Shown one piece after another: positions 1-8,646 of a DNA stretch of 33,969 nucleotides. The notes under the pieces are model-generated. The model had not been told where the DNA came from and ran no database searches. It saw only the letters and a list, made by a program, of their open reading frames with translations. Position 1 is the first letter of the stretch. Every line of letters starts with the position of its first letter. Both the position numbers and the translations under genes were made by a program. This DNA is from Prevotellaceae bacterium UBA6858 (GTDB taxonomy: Bacteria > Bacteroidota > Bacteroidia > Bacteroidales > Bacteroidaceae): contig DKDC01000033.1 in the NCBI GenBank assembly GCA_002451695.1, forward strand, positions 89,588-123,556, written 5' to 3'.

Positions 1-281
1 GTCCTATGTAGTTTTTCCCACGTCTCATGTAGTTTTCAGGGTGTTGGGGAAAGAGTGATTATTTTCTGTTTTGCGCGAATTGTAGGGGCGTATGGCATAC
101 GCCCTTTACCCCACCGCATGAGCCGCACCGCAAATCGCCGCAACAATCCTCCAACGTCTGCAAACCGCAGTTTGTAAATTCCCCACCACCTGCAACCGGC
201 ATTTGTTTCCCTTTATAGAACACTGCATTTTAGGCGGTTTGCACGCTAAGAAAAAGTTTTTGTTGAAATTTATTTTCACAA
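1..281. other. Intergenic left end with repeats
   Basis: I see no gene here; the 65-codon minus-strand frame at 106-303 is low-complexity and lacks any recognisable motif. Positions 6-26 and 27-37 are units of a 21-bp repeat family (ATGTAG followed by a T tract). Positions 86-104 form a palindrome (arms GGGCGTAT and ATACGCCC around GGC), and the 25 nt at 81-105 occur again, inverted, at 33874-33898. The remainder of the stretch shows nothing I can identify. Confidence 0.6.
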
Positions 282-316
282 AAAGTGGGGACAAGTGGGG
301 CAAAGTGGTGAAAAGT
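281..316 (+). promoter_or_regulatory. Probable MraZ operator (four 10-bp direct repeats)
   Basis: Four repeats with exact 10-bp spacing are visible: AAGTGGGG (283-290), AAGTGGGG (293-300), AAGTGGTG (303-310) and the weaker AAGTTG (313-318). Established knowledge: E. coli MraZ binds TGGG-type direct repeats on a 10-bp period upstream of mraZ, and Mollicute MraZ binds AAAGTG-type repeats. The array lies directly upstream of and overlapping the promoter of mraZ, so autoregulation of the dcw operon by MraZ is the natural inference. Confidence 0.75.
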
Positions 317-319
317 TGC

Positions 320-327
320 TAACTTTG
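320..327 (+). promoter_or_regulatory. Bacteroidota -7 box for the dcw operon
   Basis: TAACTTTG at 320-327 matches the Bacteroidota -7 consensus TAnnTTTG. No good -33 TTTG is visible; that position is occupied by the GTGG repeats, which fits repression by MraZ. The implied transcript start is near 333, giving a leader of roughly 50 nt before mraZ. Confidence 0.55.
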
Positions 328-381
328 GCGAATTAAAGTAGGACTATTGTAAACATACAGTATCTTAACAATTGGAATACA

Positions 382-831
382 ATGCGTTTCACAGGCACCA
401 TAGAAGCTAAGGCCGACACCAAAGGAAGGGTGTTTTTCCCCGCCGCATTCCGCAAGGTTCTTGCGGCAGAGGGAGAGGAGCAGCTCGTGCTTTCGCACGA
501 CGCCTTCCAGCCGTGCCTTGTGCTCTACCCCCGGAGCGTGTGGAACGAGCAGCTCGACACCCTGCGTGCCGGGCTGAGCCGCTGGAACGCGCGCCAGCAG
601 ATGATAATGCGCGAATTTGTGTGCGGCGTGGAAACCGTAACGCTTGACGGAGGGGGGAGGTTTCTCATCCCAAAACGCTACGCCGCAAAGGCGGAAATAA
701 GGCAGGACGTGGTTTTCCTCGGCATGGACGACACAGTGGAGATATGGTCGCCCCAACTTCTGGAACAACAGCGCATTCCAGCCGAAGACTTCGCGAAAGA
801 ACTCGAAACACTAATGGCAGCACGGCAATGA
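382..831 (+). CDS. mraZ: Transcriptional regulator MraZ
   Basis: 149 residues, the expected length. MraZ is a ring-forming DNA-binding protein with two AbrB-like halves that represses the dcw cluster. The first half carries the D-x-K-G-R motif with hydrophobic Pro (residues about 11-22: ADTKGRVFFP), and the second half repeats it as LDGGGRFLIP (about 88-97), the internal duplication diagnostic of the family. It is the first gene of the dcw cluster, its stop overlaps the rsmH start (ATGA at 828-831), and a candidate binding array for it lies at 281-316. No anomalies seen. Confidence 0.95.
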   Translation: MRFTGTIEAKADTKGRVFFPAAFRKVLAAEGEEQLVLSHDAFQPCLVLYPRSVWNEQLDTLRAGLSRWNARQQMIMREFVCGVETVTLDGGGRFLIPKRYAAKAEIRQDVVFLGMDDTVEIWSPQLLEQQRIPAEDFAKELETLMAARQ

Positions 832-1739
832 ACGAGGACAGTCCAATATACCATATACCCGTGATGCTCGCGCAGAGCGTTGACGCGATGAACATAGGCG
901 GCGGCAACTACGTTGACGTTACCTTTGGCGGCGGCGGACACTCGCGTGAGATACTGAGGCGCATGAAGCCCGGAGCCCGCCTGTTCGGCTTCGACCAGGA
1001 CAGCGACGCCATTGCCAACGCGCCCCGCGACAACAGGTTCACGTTCATTCTTTCAAACTTCAGGTATCTGGAGAACTGGATGAACTACTACGGCATTGTG
1101 AAGCTCGACGGCATAATTGCAGACCTCGGAGTTTCGAGCCACCACTTCGACACCGCAGAAAGAGGGTTCACGTTCCGCGCCGACGCGCCGCTCGACATGA
1201 GGATGAACAGGCGCGCCAAGCTCACGGCTGCGCAATTCCTCAACACCGCCGAAGAGGAGCGAATCGCCTCTGTGCTGTACAATTACGGCGATCTGCGCAA
1301 CTCACGCCGCATAGCCGCAGCCATAGTGAAAGCCCGGGCGGCAAAACCCATAGAGACAACTGCGGAATTTGTGAAGGCCCTCGAGCCGTTCATGGGCAGG
1401 GACAAGGAGAAAAAGGACCTTGCGTGCGCCTTTCAGGCTTTGCGCATAGAGATAAACGACGAAATGGCGGCACTGCGCGAAATGCTCGAATCGGCAATAT
1501 CGCTCCTTGCAAAAGGCGGAAGGCTCGTTGTGCTCACATACCACTCGCTTGAGGACCGCATGGTGAAAAATTTCATGAAAAGCGGAAACGCGGAGGGAAA
1601 GGTGGAGCAGGACTTCTATGGCAACCGCATAGTGCCGCTGCGCACCGTGAACAACAAGGTGATTGTCCCCACCGCCGGAGAAATAGCCGAAAACCCGCGC
1701 AGCCGCAGCGCGAAACTGCGTGTGGCAGAAAAACTGTAA
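828..1739 (+). CDS. rsmH: 16S rRNA (cytosine1402-N4)-methyltransferase RsmH
   Basis: 303 residues. SAM-dependent methylation of N4 of C1402 in 16S rRNA, in the cytoplasm. Family motifs visible: H-I-P-V-M-L near the N terminus, the SAM-binding FGGGGHS loop (about residue 33), ADLGVSSHHFD and the C-terminal YHSLEDRMVK with the basic tail RSRSAKLRVAEK. The start was chosen at the ATG that overlaps the mraZ stop; an in-frame upstream ATG at 744 would only extend into mraZ and adds non-conserved sequence. Second gene of the dcw operon. Confidence 0.95.
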   Translation: MNEDSPIYHIPVMLAQSVDAMNIGGGNYVDVTFGGGGHSREILRRMKPGARLFGFDQDSDAIANAPRDNRFTFILSNFRYLENWMNYYGIVKLDGIIADLGVSSHHFDTAERGFTFRADAPLDMRMNRRAKLTAAQFLNTAEEERIASVLYNYGDLRNSRRIAAAIVKARAAKPIETTAEFVKALEPFMGRDKEKKDLACAFQALRIEINDEMAALREMLESAISLLAKGGRLVVLTYHSLEDRMVKNFMKSGNAEGKVEQDFYGNRIVPLRTVNNKVIVPTAGEIAENPRSRSAKLRVAEKL

Positions 1740-1745
1740 CGACCC

Positions 1746-2183
1746 ATGTCCGGCAAGTCTGATAAAACTGTAAAGCAGAACGCACCGCAAGGCGCGGACA
1801 CCCGCCCCGGGGACAAAACTTCCGGGACAAAGGGAGATGCACGCACAAAAAAGCGGCGCGAACGGACATTCACGAGCTTTATGTTCGGGAACTTCCTCAC
1901 TGCCGAAATCCTGAGGAAAAACATAGGCTTCATATCCCTTGTGGCCTTCTGCATGCTTTTGTACATAGGCAACGGATATTCGAGCCAGCAGGAACTGCTG
2001 GAGCTGAACAAGCTCAAGGGCGAAGTTGAGGACATAAAATACAACGCGCTCATACGCTCGGGCGAGCTTCTCGAAAAAAGCCGCCAGAGCCACATTGAGG
2101 AACATCTGAAATCTATCGGCGACACAACGCTCCAGACAGCCACAACATCGCCATACATAATAAAAGTGGACACGACAGAATGA
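1746..2183 (+). CDS. FtsL-like cell-division protein
   Basis: 145 residues. A highly charged cytoplasmic N terminus (about 1-58), one hydrophobic segment at about 59-76 (NIGFISLVAFCMLLYIG), then a helical, heptad-like extracytoplasmic part rich in Leu, Glu and Lys. This architecture and its place between rsmH and ftsI are those of FtsL, which with FtsB/FtsQ activates the FtsWI septal synthase. Sequence identity in FtsL is always low, so the call rests on topology and synteny; Bacteroidota copies are often annotated FtsL-like. Its TGA overlaps the ftsI ATG (2180-2183). Confidence 0.8.
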   Translation: MSGKSDKTVKQNAPQGADTRPGDKTSGTKGDARTKKRRERTFTSFMFGNFLTAEILRKNIGFISLVAFCMLLYIGNGYSSQQELLELNKLKGEVEDIKYNALIRSGELLEKSRQSHIEEHLKSIGDTTLQTATTSPYIIKVDTTE

Positions 2184-4459
2184 AAAGCAAATTCCCGGAA
2201 AAAAAGGTGATGACGCGGTATTTCTGCGTGGCGGCGGTGCTGGTGCTTTCAGGGCTTGCCATACTTGGCATGACCGCGAAACTGATGTTCGTGGAACGCA
2301 GCTACTGGGAAGAGGTGGGCAAGCGTTTCGTAAAGCGCAATGTAGAGATTGAGCCTGTGCGCGGAACGATTTATTCCTCGGACGGGGAAGTTCTCGCCTC
2401 TTCGCTCCCGGAGTTCAAGCTGCTTATGGACTATGTGGTGGTGGAAAAGGACAGTCTGCGCCGCATAAAGGAACAGCACCGCAGGGATTCCGTGTTCCAT
2501 GAAAAGTTGGACAGCGTGTGCGACGGTCTGCACAAGATATTCCCCGATATGTCGGCGAGAGAATTTCGCAAAAACCTCATAAAAGGCTGGGAAAACCAAA
2601 GGCACAACTGGCCGATATACCCCAAGCGGGTATCCTACGCCAAATACAAGGAAGTGCGCAAGCTGCCCATCTTCAACCAGCCGTCTTACCGTGGCGGCTT
2701 TTACACCAACAAGTTCGAGCAGCGCACAAACCCGTTCGGCTCGCTGGCATGCCGCACCATAGGCGCACTGTACGCCCGCAAGGACTCGGCACGCTACGGA
2801 CTGGAGCTTGCATTCGACTCCGTGCTTCGCGGAAAGCCGGGGGTGAGCCACCGTCAAAAGGTGCTCAACAAGTACATAAACATCATCGACCGCCCGCAGG
2901 AGGATGGCTGCGACATTGTGTCAACAATAGACGTGAGGATGCAGGATCTTGCAGAAAAGTCGCTCGTTGACCAGCTTAAAAGCATTGACGCGCCTATCGG
3001 CATGGCGGTGCTGATGGAAGTAAAGACCGGTGATGTTAAGGCCATCGTCAATATGGAACGCTGCAAGGACGGCAACTACCGCGAAACGAAAAACTATGCC
3101 GTGAGCAATCTTCTGGAACCCGGCTCGGTGTTTAAGACGGCATCTTTCATGGTGGCTTTTGACGACGGCTACATCCAACCCGATGACATGGTGAACACAG
3201 GGTGCGGAAGAGTGAATATGCACGGACGCGAAATGAGGGACGCTTCGTGGAACACAAAGGGCGGCTATGGGGTAATCAGCGCGGCGGAGTGCATAAAGCA
3301 TTCCTCCAACGTGGGCGTAAGCGAACTTATTGACAAATACTATTTCAACCAGCCCGAAAAGTTTGTCAACGGCCTTTACCGCATAGGCATCGCCGACCCC
3401 TACCCCATTGACATTCCCGGGTGGGCGAAGCCGAACATACGCCGCCCCAAGAAAGACCGCAGCAACTGGTCAAAAACAGCCCTGGCGTGGATGAGCATAG
3501 GCTACGAGACGCAAATTCCGCCAATACGCACACTCGCCTTCTACAACGGCATAGCCAACGGCGGGAAAATGCTGCGTCCGCGATTTGTGAAAGCCAAGAA
3601 GCGCAACGGCGAACTTATAAAGGAATACCCTGTCGAGGTGGTGCGCGAGCGCATGTGCTCGGCAGCCGCACTGAAAGACATTCAATATTGCCTCAGCCTT
3701 GTAACACAGCCGAAAGGCTCGGGACACAAAGCCTCGTCAAAGTTCTTCCCAGTGTCGGGGAAAACCGGCACGGCGCAAATATGGACAAAAAGCGGAAGAA
3801 CGTCAAACTATCTCGTGAGCTTTGTGGGGTATTTTCCTGCAAACGCCCCCAAATACAGCTGCATTGTCTGCATTCAGAAACCCTACCCCGCTTCAGGCGG
3901 CGGACATTGCGGGCCTGTGTTCCGCAGGATTGCGGAAGGCGTAATGGCGCGGGAAAGAAACACCGACTTGTCGTCCGCCCGCGACGCGCTCCATTCGCCC
4001 CTGCCTTTCGTGCACAACGGCGACATGACTGCGGCAAAAAACGTGCTGAGCGAACTCCATGTGCCGTATTCTTCAAACAATCTCGGCAACAAGACATGGG
4101 GAGTCGTGCGTCCCGACACAAACGAAATAATCCTTTCGGGCAGCAGAATGGACAAAAGCGTTGTTCCCGACGTGAAAAACATGGGGCTGCGCGACGCGCT
4201 TTTCCTGCTCGAAAGCCTCGGAATGAAAGTTTCGGTTGAAGGCAAGGGCAAGGTGGCGGAACAAAGTCTGCCCGCCGGCACACGCATCAGAAAAGGGATG
4301 CGCATACACATATCACTCAAACACGGCGACGAAACTCGTGAAAAGGCGGCAACACTGCCGCAAACCGAGATTCCGCAACCCGAAAACGCGGGCGACAGCG
4401 GCAAGCTGCCCAAGCCCGCCGCCACCGAAACCACAAAGGAAAACAGCAAAAAGAATTAG
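2180..4459 (+). CDS. ftsI: Division transpeptidase (PBP) with C-terminal PASTA domain
   Basis: 759 residues. Septal peptidoglycan transpeptidase, anchored in the inner membrane by one N-terminal helix (about 14-36) and acting in the periplasm. The PBP dimerisation domain is followed by the transpeptidase domain with the three active-site motifs: S316-V-F-K319, S375-S-N377 and K528-T-G-T531. A PASTA domain lies near 650-715 (V-V-P-D-V ... G-M-R-I-H-I-S-L-K), as is usual in Bacteroidota and Firmicutes SpoVD-like members, followed by a Pro/Lys-rich low-complexity tail. Starts inside the ftsL-like gene (ATGA); murE begins 3 nt after its stop. Confidence 0.95.
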   Translation: MKSKFPEKKVMTRYFCVAAVLVLSGLAILGMTAKLMFVERSYWEEVGKRFVKRNVEIEPVRGTIYSSDGEVLASSLPEFKLLMDYVVVEKDSLRRIKEQHRRDSVFHEKLDSVCDGLHKIFPDMSAREFRKNLIKGWENQRHNWPIYPKRVSYAKYKEVRKLPIFNQPSYRGGFYTNKFEQRTNPFGSLACRTIGALYARKDSARYGLELAFDSVLRGKPGVSHRQKVLNKYINIIDRPQEDGCDIVSTIDVRMQDLAEKSLVDQLKSIDAPIGMAVLMEVKTGDVKAIVNMERCKDGNYRETKNYAVSNLLEPGSVFKTASFMVAFDDGYIQPDDMVNTGCGRVNMHGREMRDASWNTKGGYGVISAAECIKHSSNVGVSELIDKYYFNQPEKFVNGLYRIGIADPYPIDIPGWAKPNIRRPKKDRSNWSKTALAWMSIGYETQIPPIRTLAFYNGIANGGKMLRPRFVKAKKRNGELIKEYPVEVVRERMCSAAALKDIQYCLSLVTQPKGSGHKASSKFFPVSGKTGTAQIWTKSGRTSNYLVSFVGYFPANAPKYSCIVCIQKPYPASGGGHCGPVFRRIAEGVMARERNTDLSSARDALHSPLPFVHNGDMTAAKNVLSELHVPYSSNNLGNKTWGVVRPDTNEIILSGSRMDKSVVPDVKNMGLRDALFLLESLGMKVSVEGKGKVAEQSLPAGTRIRKGMRIHISLKHGDETREKAATLPQTEIPQPENAGDSGKLPKPAATETTKENSKKN

Positions 4460-4462
4460 GAT

Positions 4463-5932
4463 ATGAAACTACAGGATGTATTGCAAAAGGTAGAGCCTAA
4501 GGAAATAAAAGGCACTTGCGACATTGAAATTTCTGACGTTCAGACAGACTCGCGCCAAATAACCAAAGGCAGCCTGTTCATAGCTGAGCGCGGCACGCAG
4601 GTTGACGGACACAAATTCATTCCCGCCGCAATAGAAAACGGTGCTGCTGCCGTGGTGTGCGAAGAGTTTCCCGCCGAATGCCCGGAAGGAGTAACCTTTG
4701 TAAAGGTTGAAAGTTCCGAAGATGCGGCAGGGCCAATCTGCACCCAATTCTACGGCGACCCAACCAGACACCTGAAGCTTGTAGGAGTTACCGGCACAAA
4801 CGGCAAGACCACCATAGCAACCCTGCTCTACAATATGTTCAGGGAAATGGGCTACAAGTGCGGACTGTGTTCCACCGTGTGCAACTATATCGAGGGTGAG
4901 GCCATTCCCGCCCACCAGACAACCCCCGACCCTGTTACGCTCAACAGGCTTCTTTCGCAAATGGTGGAGCGCGGCTGCCAATACGCCTTTATGGAATGCA
5001 GCAGCCACAGCATAGCACAAAAGCGAATAGGCGGACTTACATTTGCGGGCGGCATTTTCACAAACCTCACACGCGACCATTTGGACTACCACAAGACTTT
5101 CGAGAACTACCGCAACGCGAAGAAAGCCTTTTTCGACAGTCTGCCCAAGAAAGCCTTTGCCATTACCAACGCCGATGACAAAAACGGCATGGTAATGGTG
5201 CAGAACACCGCCGCCACGATAAAGACTTACTCCGTGCGCAGCATGGCCGACTTCCGCGCAAAGATTATGGAAATGTCGTTCGAGGGCATGCTGCTCGAAA
5301 TTGACGGACACGAAATAAGCGTCTCGTTTGTCGGCAAATTCAACGTCTCAAACTTGCTTGCCGTTTACGGGGCGGCAAGAATGCTTGGGCGGCATCCCAT
5401 GGAAATACTCACCGTCCTGAGCAAGCTCCACAGCGTTGCCGGGAGGTTTGAAACTTTCCGTTCCCCTCGCGGATATACGGCAATAGTTGACTACGCCCAT
5501 ACGCCTGACGCGCTGATAAATGTATTGGCGGCAATCCACGAAGTGCTGAAAGAAAGCCACAGCACCGCAAGCAAGGTAATCACTGTTTGCGGCGCAGGCG
5601 GAAACCGCGACAAAGGCAAACGCCCCATAATGGCGTGCGAGGCGGCAAACCGCAGCGACCGCGTGGTGATAACGAGCGACAATCCGCGCTTTGAAGACCC
5701 GCAAGAGATAATCAACGATATGCTTGCCGGACTTTCGCCCTCCCAAAAGGGCAAGGTACTGACCGTTGCCGACAGGCACGAGGCCATAAAGGCAGCCTGC
5801 ATGATTGCCGAAAAGGGCGATGTAATCCTTATCGCCGGCAAGGGGCACGAGGATTATCAGGAGATAAAAGGCGTGAAACACCATTTTGATGACCGCGAGG
5901 AGGTCAGAAAAGTGTTTGAGACCGAAAAATAA
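4463..5932 (+). CDS. murE: UDP-MurNAc-L-Ala-D-Glu:meso-diaminopimelate ligase
   Basis: 489 residues. Cytoplasmic ATP-dependent ligase adding the third stem residue of the peptidoglycan precursor. ATP-binding loop T110-G-T-N-G-K-T-T117; central HTTPDPVTLN substrate motif; C-terminal DNPR motif at 406-409, which in this family indicates meso-diaminopimelate rather than lysine as substrate. Full length, 3 nt downstream of ftsI, so probably translationally coupled. Confidence 0.96.
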   Translation: MKLQDVLQKVEPKEIKGTCDIEISDVQTDSRQITKGSLFIAERGTQVDGHKFIPAAIENGAAAVVCEEFPAECPEGVTFVKVESSEDAAGPICTQFYGDPTRHLKLVGVTGTNGKTTIATLLYNMFREMGYKCGLCSTVCNYIEGEAIPAHQTTPDPVTLNRLLSQMVERGCQYAFMECSSHSIAQKRIGGLTFAGGIFTNLTRDHLDYHKTFENYRNAKKAFFDSLPKKAFAITNADDKNGMVMVQNTAATIKTYSVRSMADFRAKIMEMSFEGMLLEIDGHEISVSFVGKFNVSNLLAVYGAARMLGRHPMEILTVLSKLHSVAGRFETFRSPRGYTAIVDYAHTPDALINVLAAIHEVLKESHSTASKVITVCGAGGNRDKGKRPIMACEAANRSDRVVITSDNPRFEDPQEIINDMLAGLSPSQKGKVLTVADRHEAIKAACMIAEKGDVILIAGKGHEDYQEIKGVKHHFDDREEVRKVFETEK

Positions 5933-5973
5933 CCCGTGCGGCAAAAGTTTCCATAACCCCCAAGTAACGAAAT

Positions 5974-7248
5974 ATGCTATACTATCTGTTCAGATTTCTG
6001 TCGGAATTCGGCGTCCCCGGCTCGGGAATGTGGTCATACATTTCCTTCCGCTCTCTGCTGGCATTTATAATAGCCTTGCTTGTTTCCGCATGGTTCGGGC
6101 AGCACTTCATAAGCTATATGCGCCGCAAGAACATAAGCGAAACCCAGCGCGATGCAAGCATCGACCCGTTCGGGGTGCAGAAGCAGGGCGTGCCGTCAAT
6201 GGGCGGGATAATCATAATAGTTTCCATTCTCGTGCCGTGCCTGCTTCTCGGAAGACTAAGAAACATATATATGCTTCTGATGCTCCTCACAACGGTTTGG
6301 TTTGGCGTTCTCGGCTTTGCCGATGACTACATAAAGATATTCAAGCACAACAAAGACGGACTTCACGCCAAGGCCAAGATACTCGGGCAGGTGGTTCTGG
6401 GGCTTGCTGTGGGACTTACGCTCTACCTCAGCCCCGATGCCGTAATCCGCGAGAACATCACCACGCAGCGCAGTGCCAATAACACGGAAGTCATTGTGCA
6501 CAAAAGCGAGCCGGTGAAGTCAACCATAACCACCATACCGTTTTTCAAGAACAACAACCTAAGCTACACAAACCTCATGTCGTTCTGCGGGAAATACAAG
6601 GGCGCGGCAGGGTGGATTCTCTTCGTCATCGTAACCGTGCTTGTGATAACGGCGGTGTCGAACGGCGCAAACCTCAATGACGGCATGGACGGAATGGCGG
6701 CGGGCAATTCCGCCATAATAGGTGTAGCCCTCGGACTGCTGGCATACGTCTCGAGCCACATACAGTTTGCCTCGTATCTTAACATAATGTACGTGCCCGG
6801 GTCGCAGGAACTCGTTATTTTCGCATCGGCATTTGTCGGCGCGCTTATAGGCTTCCTTTGGTACAACGCCTACCCCGCCCAGATTTTCATGGGCGACACC
6901 GGCAGCCTCACCATAGGCGGGATTATCGGCGTGTTCGCAATAATAATCCACAAGGAGCTGCTGCTCCCCATTCTCTGCGGAGTCTTTCTCGTTGAGAGCC
7001 TTAGCGTGATACTGCAAGTGGAATATTTCAAATTGGGCAAGCGGCGCGGCGTAAAGCAGCGTCTGTTCAAGCGCACACCCATTCACGACAACTTCCGCGT
7101 GCTGCCCTCGCAGCTCGACTCCTCATGCAGCTACCTGCTGAAAGGCTGGCCCAAGGCCCCGAGCCACGAAAGCAAAATAACGGTGAGGTTCTGGATTGCA
7201 ACGCTGCTCCTCGCCGCGCTGACAATCATCACTCTCAAAATAAGATAA
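5974..7248 (+). CDS. mraY: Phospho-N-acetylmuramoyl-pentapeptide transferase
   Basis: 424 residues, polytopic inner-membrane enzyme making lipid I from UDP-MurNAc-pentapeptide and undecaprenyl phosphate. Motifs: D-D-Y-I-K-I near 117-122, N-L-N-D-G-M-D-G-M-A (catalytic Asp region), F-M-G-D-T-G-S-L, and the T-P-I-H-D-N-F-R loop that replaces the HHHxE of proteobacterial enzymes. A polar insertion of about 50 residues near 155-205 lies between membrane segments; insertions here are common in Bacteroidota MraY. Located between murE and murD as expected. Confidence 0.96.
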   Translation: MLYYLFRFLSEFGVPGSGMWSYISFRSLLAFIIALLVSAWFGQHFISYMRRKNISETQRDASIDPFGVQKQGVPSMGGIIIIVSILVPCLLLGRLRNIYMLLMLLTTVWFGVLGFADDYIKIFKHNKDGLHAKAKILGQVVLGLAVGLTLYLSPDAVIRENITTQRSANNTEVIVHKSEPVKSTITTIPFFKNNNLSYTNLMSFCGKYKGAAGWILFVIVTVLVITAVSNGANLNDGMDGMAAGNSAIIGVALGLLAYVSSHIQFASYLNIMYVPGSQELVIFASAFVGALIGFLWYNAYPAQIFMGDTGSLTIGGIIGVFAIIIHKELLLPILCGVFLVESLSVILQVEYFKLGKRRGVKQRLFKRTPIHDNFRVLPSQLDSSCSYLLKGWPKAPSHESKITVRFWIATLLLAALTIITLKIR

Positions 7249-7271
7249 AACGACTTATAACAAACAAATAT

Positions 7272-8612
7272 ATGGCTGCTAAAAAACTTATGTCCGTGTT
7301 GGGTGCCGGCGAAAGCGGCGTGGGTGCCGCCGTGCTGGCGCAGGAAAAGGGTTACGATGTCTATGTTTCCGACTCCGGGACAATAAAGCCCAAATACAAG
7401 GAAATGCTCAAACACTACGGATTGAGATACGATGAGGGCAAACACAACGAGGAGCTTATACTTTCCTCTGCAGAAGTTGTGAAAAGTCCGGGAATACCCA
7501 AAGAAGCCCCCATTGTAAGGAAAATCGAAGCCAAGGGCATAAACATAATCTCCGAAATAGAGCTTGCAGGGCGCTACACCAACGCCAAGATGATTTGCAT
7601 CACAGGCAGCAACGGCAAAACCACCACCACGTCGCTTGTTTACCACATACTCAAGTCGGCGGGCTACAACGTGGGGCTTGCCGGCAACATAGGGCGCAGC
7701 CTCGCGCTCCAGGTGGCTGAGGAAAACTTCGAGTATTACGTCATAGAGCTCTCATCGTTCCAGCTTGACAATATGTATGACTTCCGCGCCAACGTTGCGG
7801 TGCTGCTCAACATCACTCCCGACCACCTCGACCGCTACGGCTTCAATTTCCAAAACTACGCCGACGCCAAGATGCGCGTGATACAGAACCAGACCGAAGA
7901 CGATGCCTTTGTATATTGGATGGACTCTCCCGTGATTGCCGGGGAACTGAAGAAATACGACATCAAGAGCCGCCTGTGCCCATTCTCCGCCATAAAGAAA
8001 GACGGAGCGATAGCATACGCCGAAAAGGGCGAATACGTGATCGAGCAGCCCACGCCGTTCAACATGGAGCTTGAGTCGCTGTCGCTCACAGGCACGCACA
8101 ATCTCTACAACTCCCTTGCGGCGGGCATCACCGCCAAACTCGCGGGGGTTAGCAACGATGACCTGCGCAAGAGCCTGTCAGACTTCCCCGGCGTGGAACA
8201 CCGCTTGGAAAAGGTTGCCAAGGTGCGCGGCGTACAATATATAAATGACTCCAAGGCCACCAACGTGGATGCCTGCTGGTACGCGCTCGAAAGCATGACA
8301 ACGCCCGTGGTGCTAATACTCGGCGGCAAGGACAAGGGCAACGACTACACCCCCATAAAGGATATGGTCAGGAAAAAGTGCCGTGCGCTCGTGTATCTCG
8401 GAGCTGACAACGCCAAGCTCCACAACGAGTTCGACGTTCTCGGCGTGCCTGTTGTCGACACCCACGACATGAACACCTGCGTAAGCGAATGCTACAGGCT
8501 GGCACAGCCAGGCGACACCGTGCTGCTAAGCCCCTGCTGCGCGAGCTTCGACCTTTTCCACAACATGGAGGAGCGCGGCGAACTCTTCAAGAAAGCCGTC
8601 AGGGCGCTCTGA
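7272..8612 (+). CDS. murD: UDP-MurNAc-L-alanine:D-glutamate ligase
   Basis: 446 residues. Cytoplasmic Mur ligase adding D-Glu to UDP-MurNAc-L-Ala. N-terminal Rossmann domain beginning S-V-L-G-A-G-E-S-G, ATP loop T111-G-S-N-G-K116-T-T, then N-I-T-P-D-H-L-D-R and the C-terminal N-D-S-K-A-T-N and L-S-P-C-C-A-S-F-D motifs. The ATG at 7272 is preferred over the upstream in-frame ATG at 7125, which lies deep inside mraY and would add a non-conserved 49-residue extension. Confidence 0.95.
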   Translation: MAAKKLMSVLGAGESGVGAAVLAQEKGYDVYVSDSGTIKPKYKEMLKHYGLRYDEGKHNEELILSSAEVVKSPGIPKEAPIVRKIEAKGINIISEIELAGRYTNAKMICITGSNGKTTTTSLVYHILKSAGYNVGLAGNIGRSLALQVAEENFEYYVIELSSFQLDNMYDFRANVAVLLNITPDHLDRYGFNFQNYADAKMRVIQNQTEDDAFVYWMDSPVIAGELKKYDIKSRLCPFSAIKKDGAIAYAEKGEYVIEQPTPFNMELESLSLTGTHNLYNSLAAGITAKLAGVSNDDLRKSLSDFPGVEHRLEKVAKVRGVQYINDSKATNVDACWYALESMTTPVVLILGGKDKGNDYTPIKDMVRKKCRALVYLGADNAKLHNEFDVLGVPVVDTHDMNTCVSECYRLAQPGDTVLLSPCCASFDLFHNMEERGELFKKAVRAL

Positions 8613-8646
8613 AACAAATAACCACACAAGGGGGGACAACATTACA

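Noticed and set aside
1302..2105. 267-codon minus-strand frame opposite rsmH and the ftsL-like gene
   Set aside because: Antisense shadow of two well-supported genes, with no recognisable motifs.
3421..4239. Long overlapping plus-strand frame of 272 codons inside ftsI
   Set aside because: Shadow frame of ftsI; Arg/Gln-rich translation without any domain signature.
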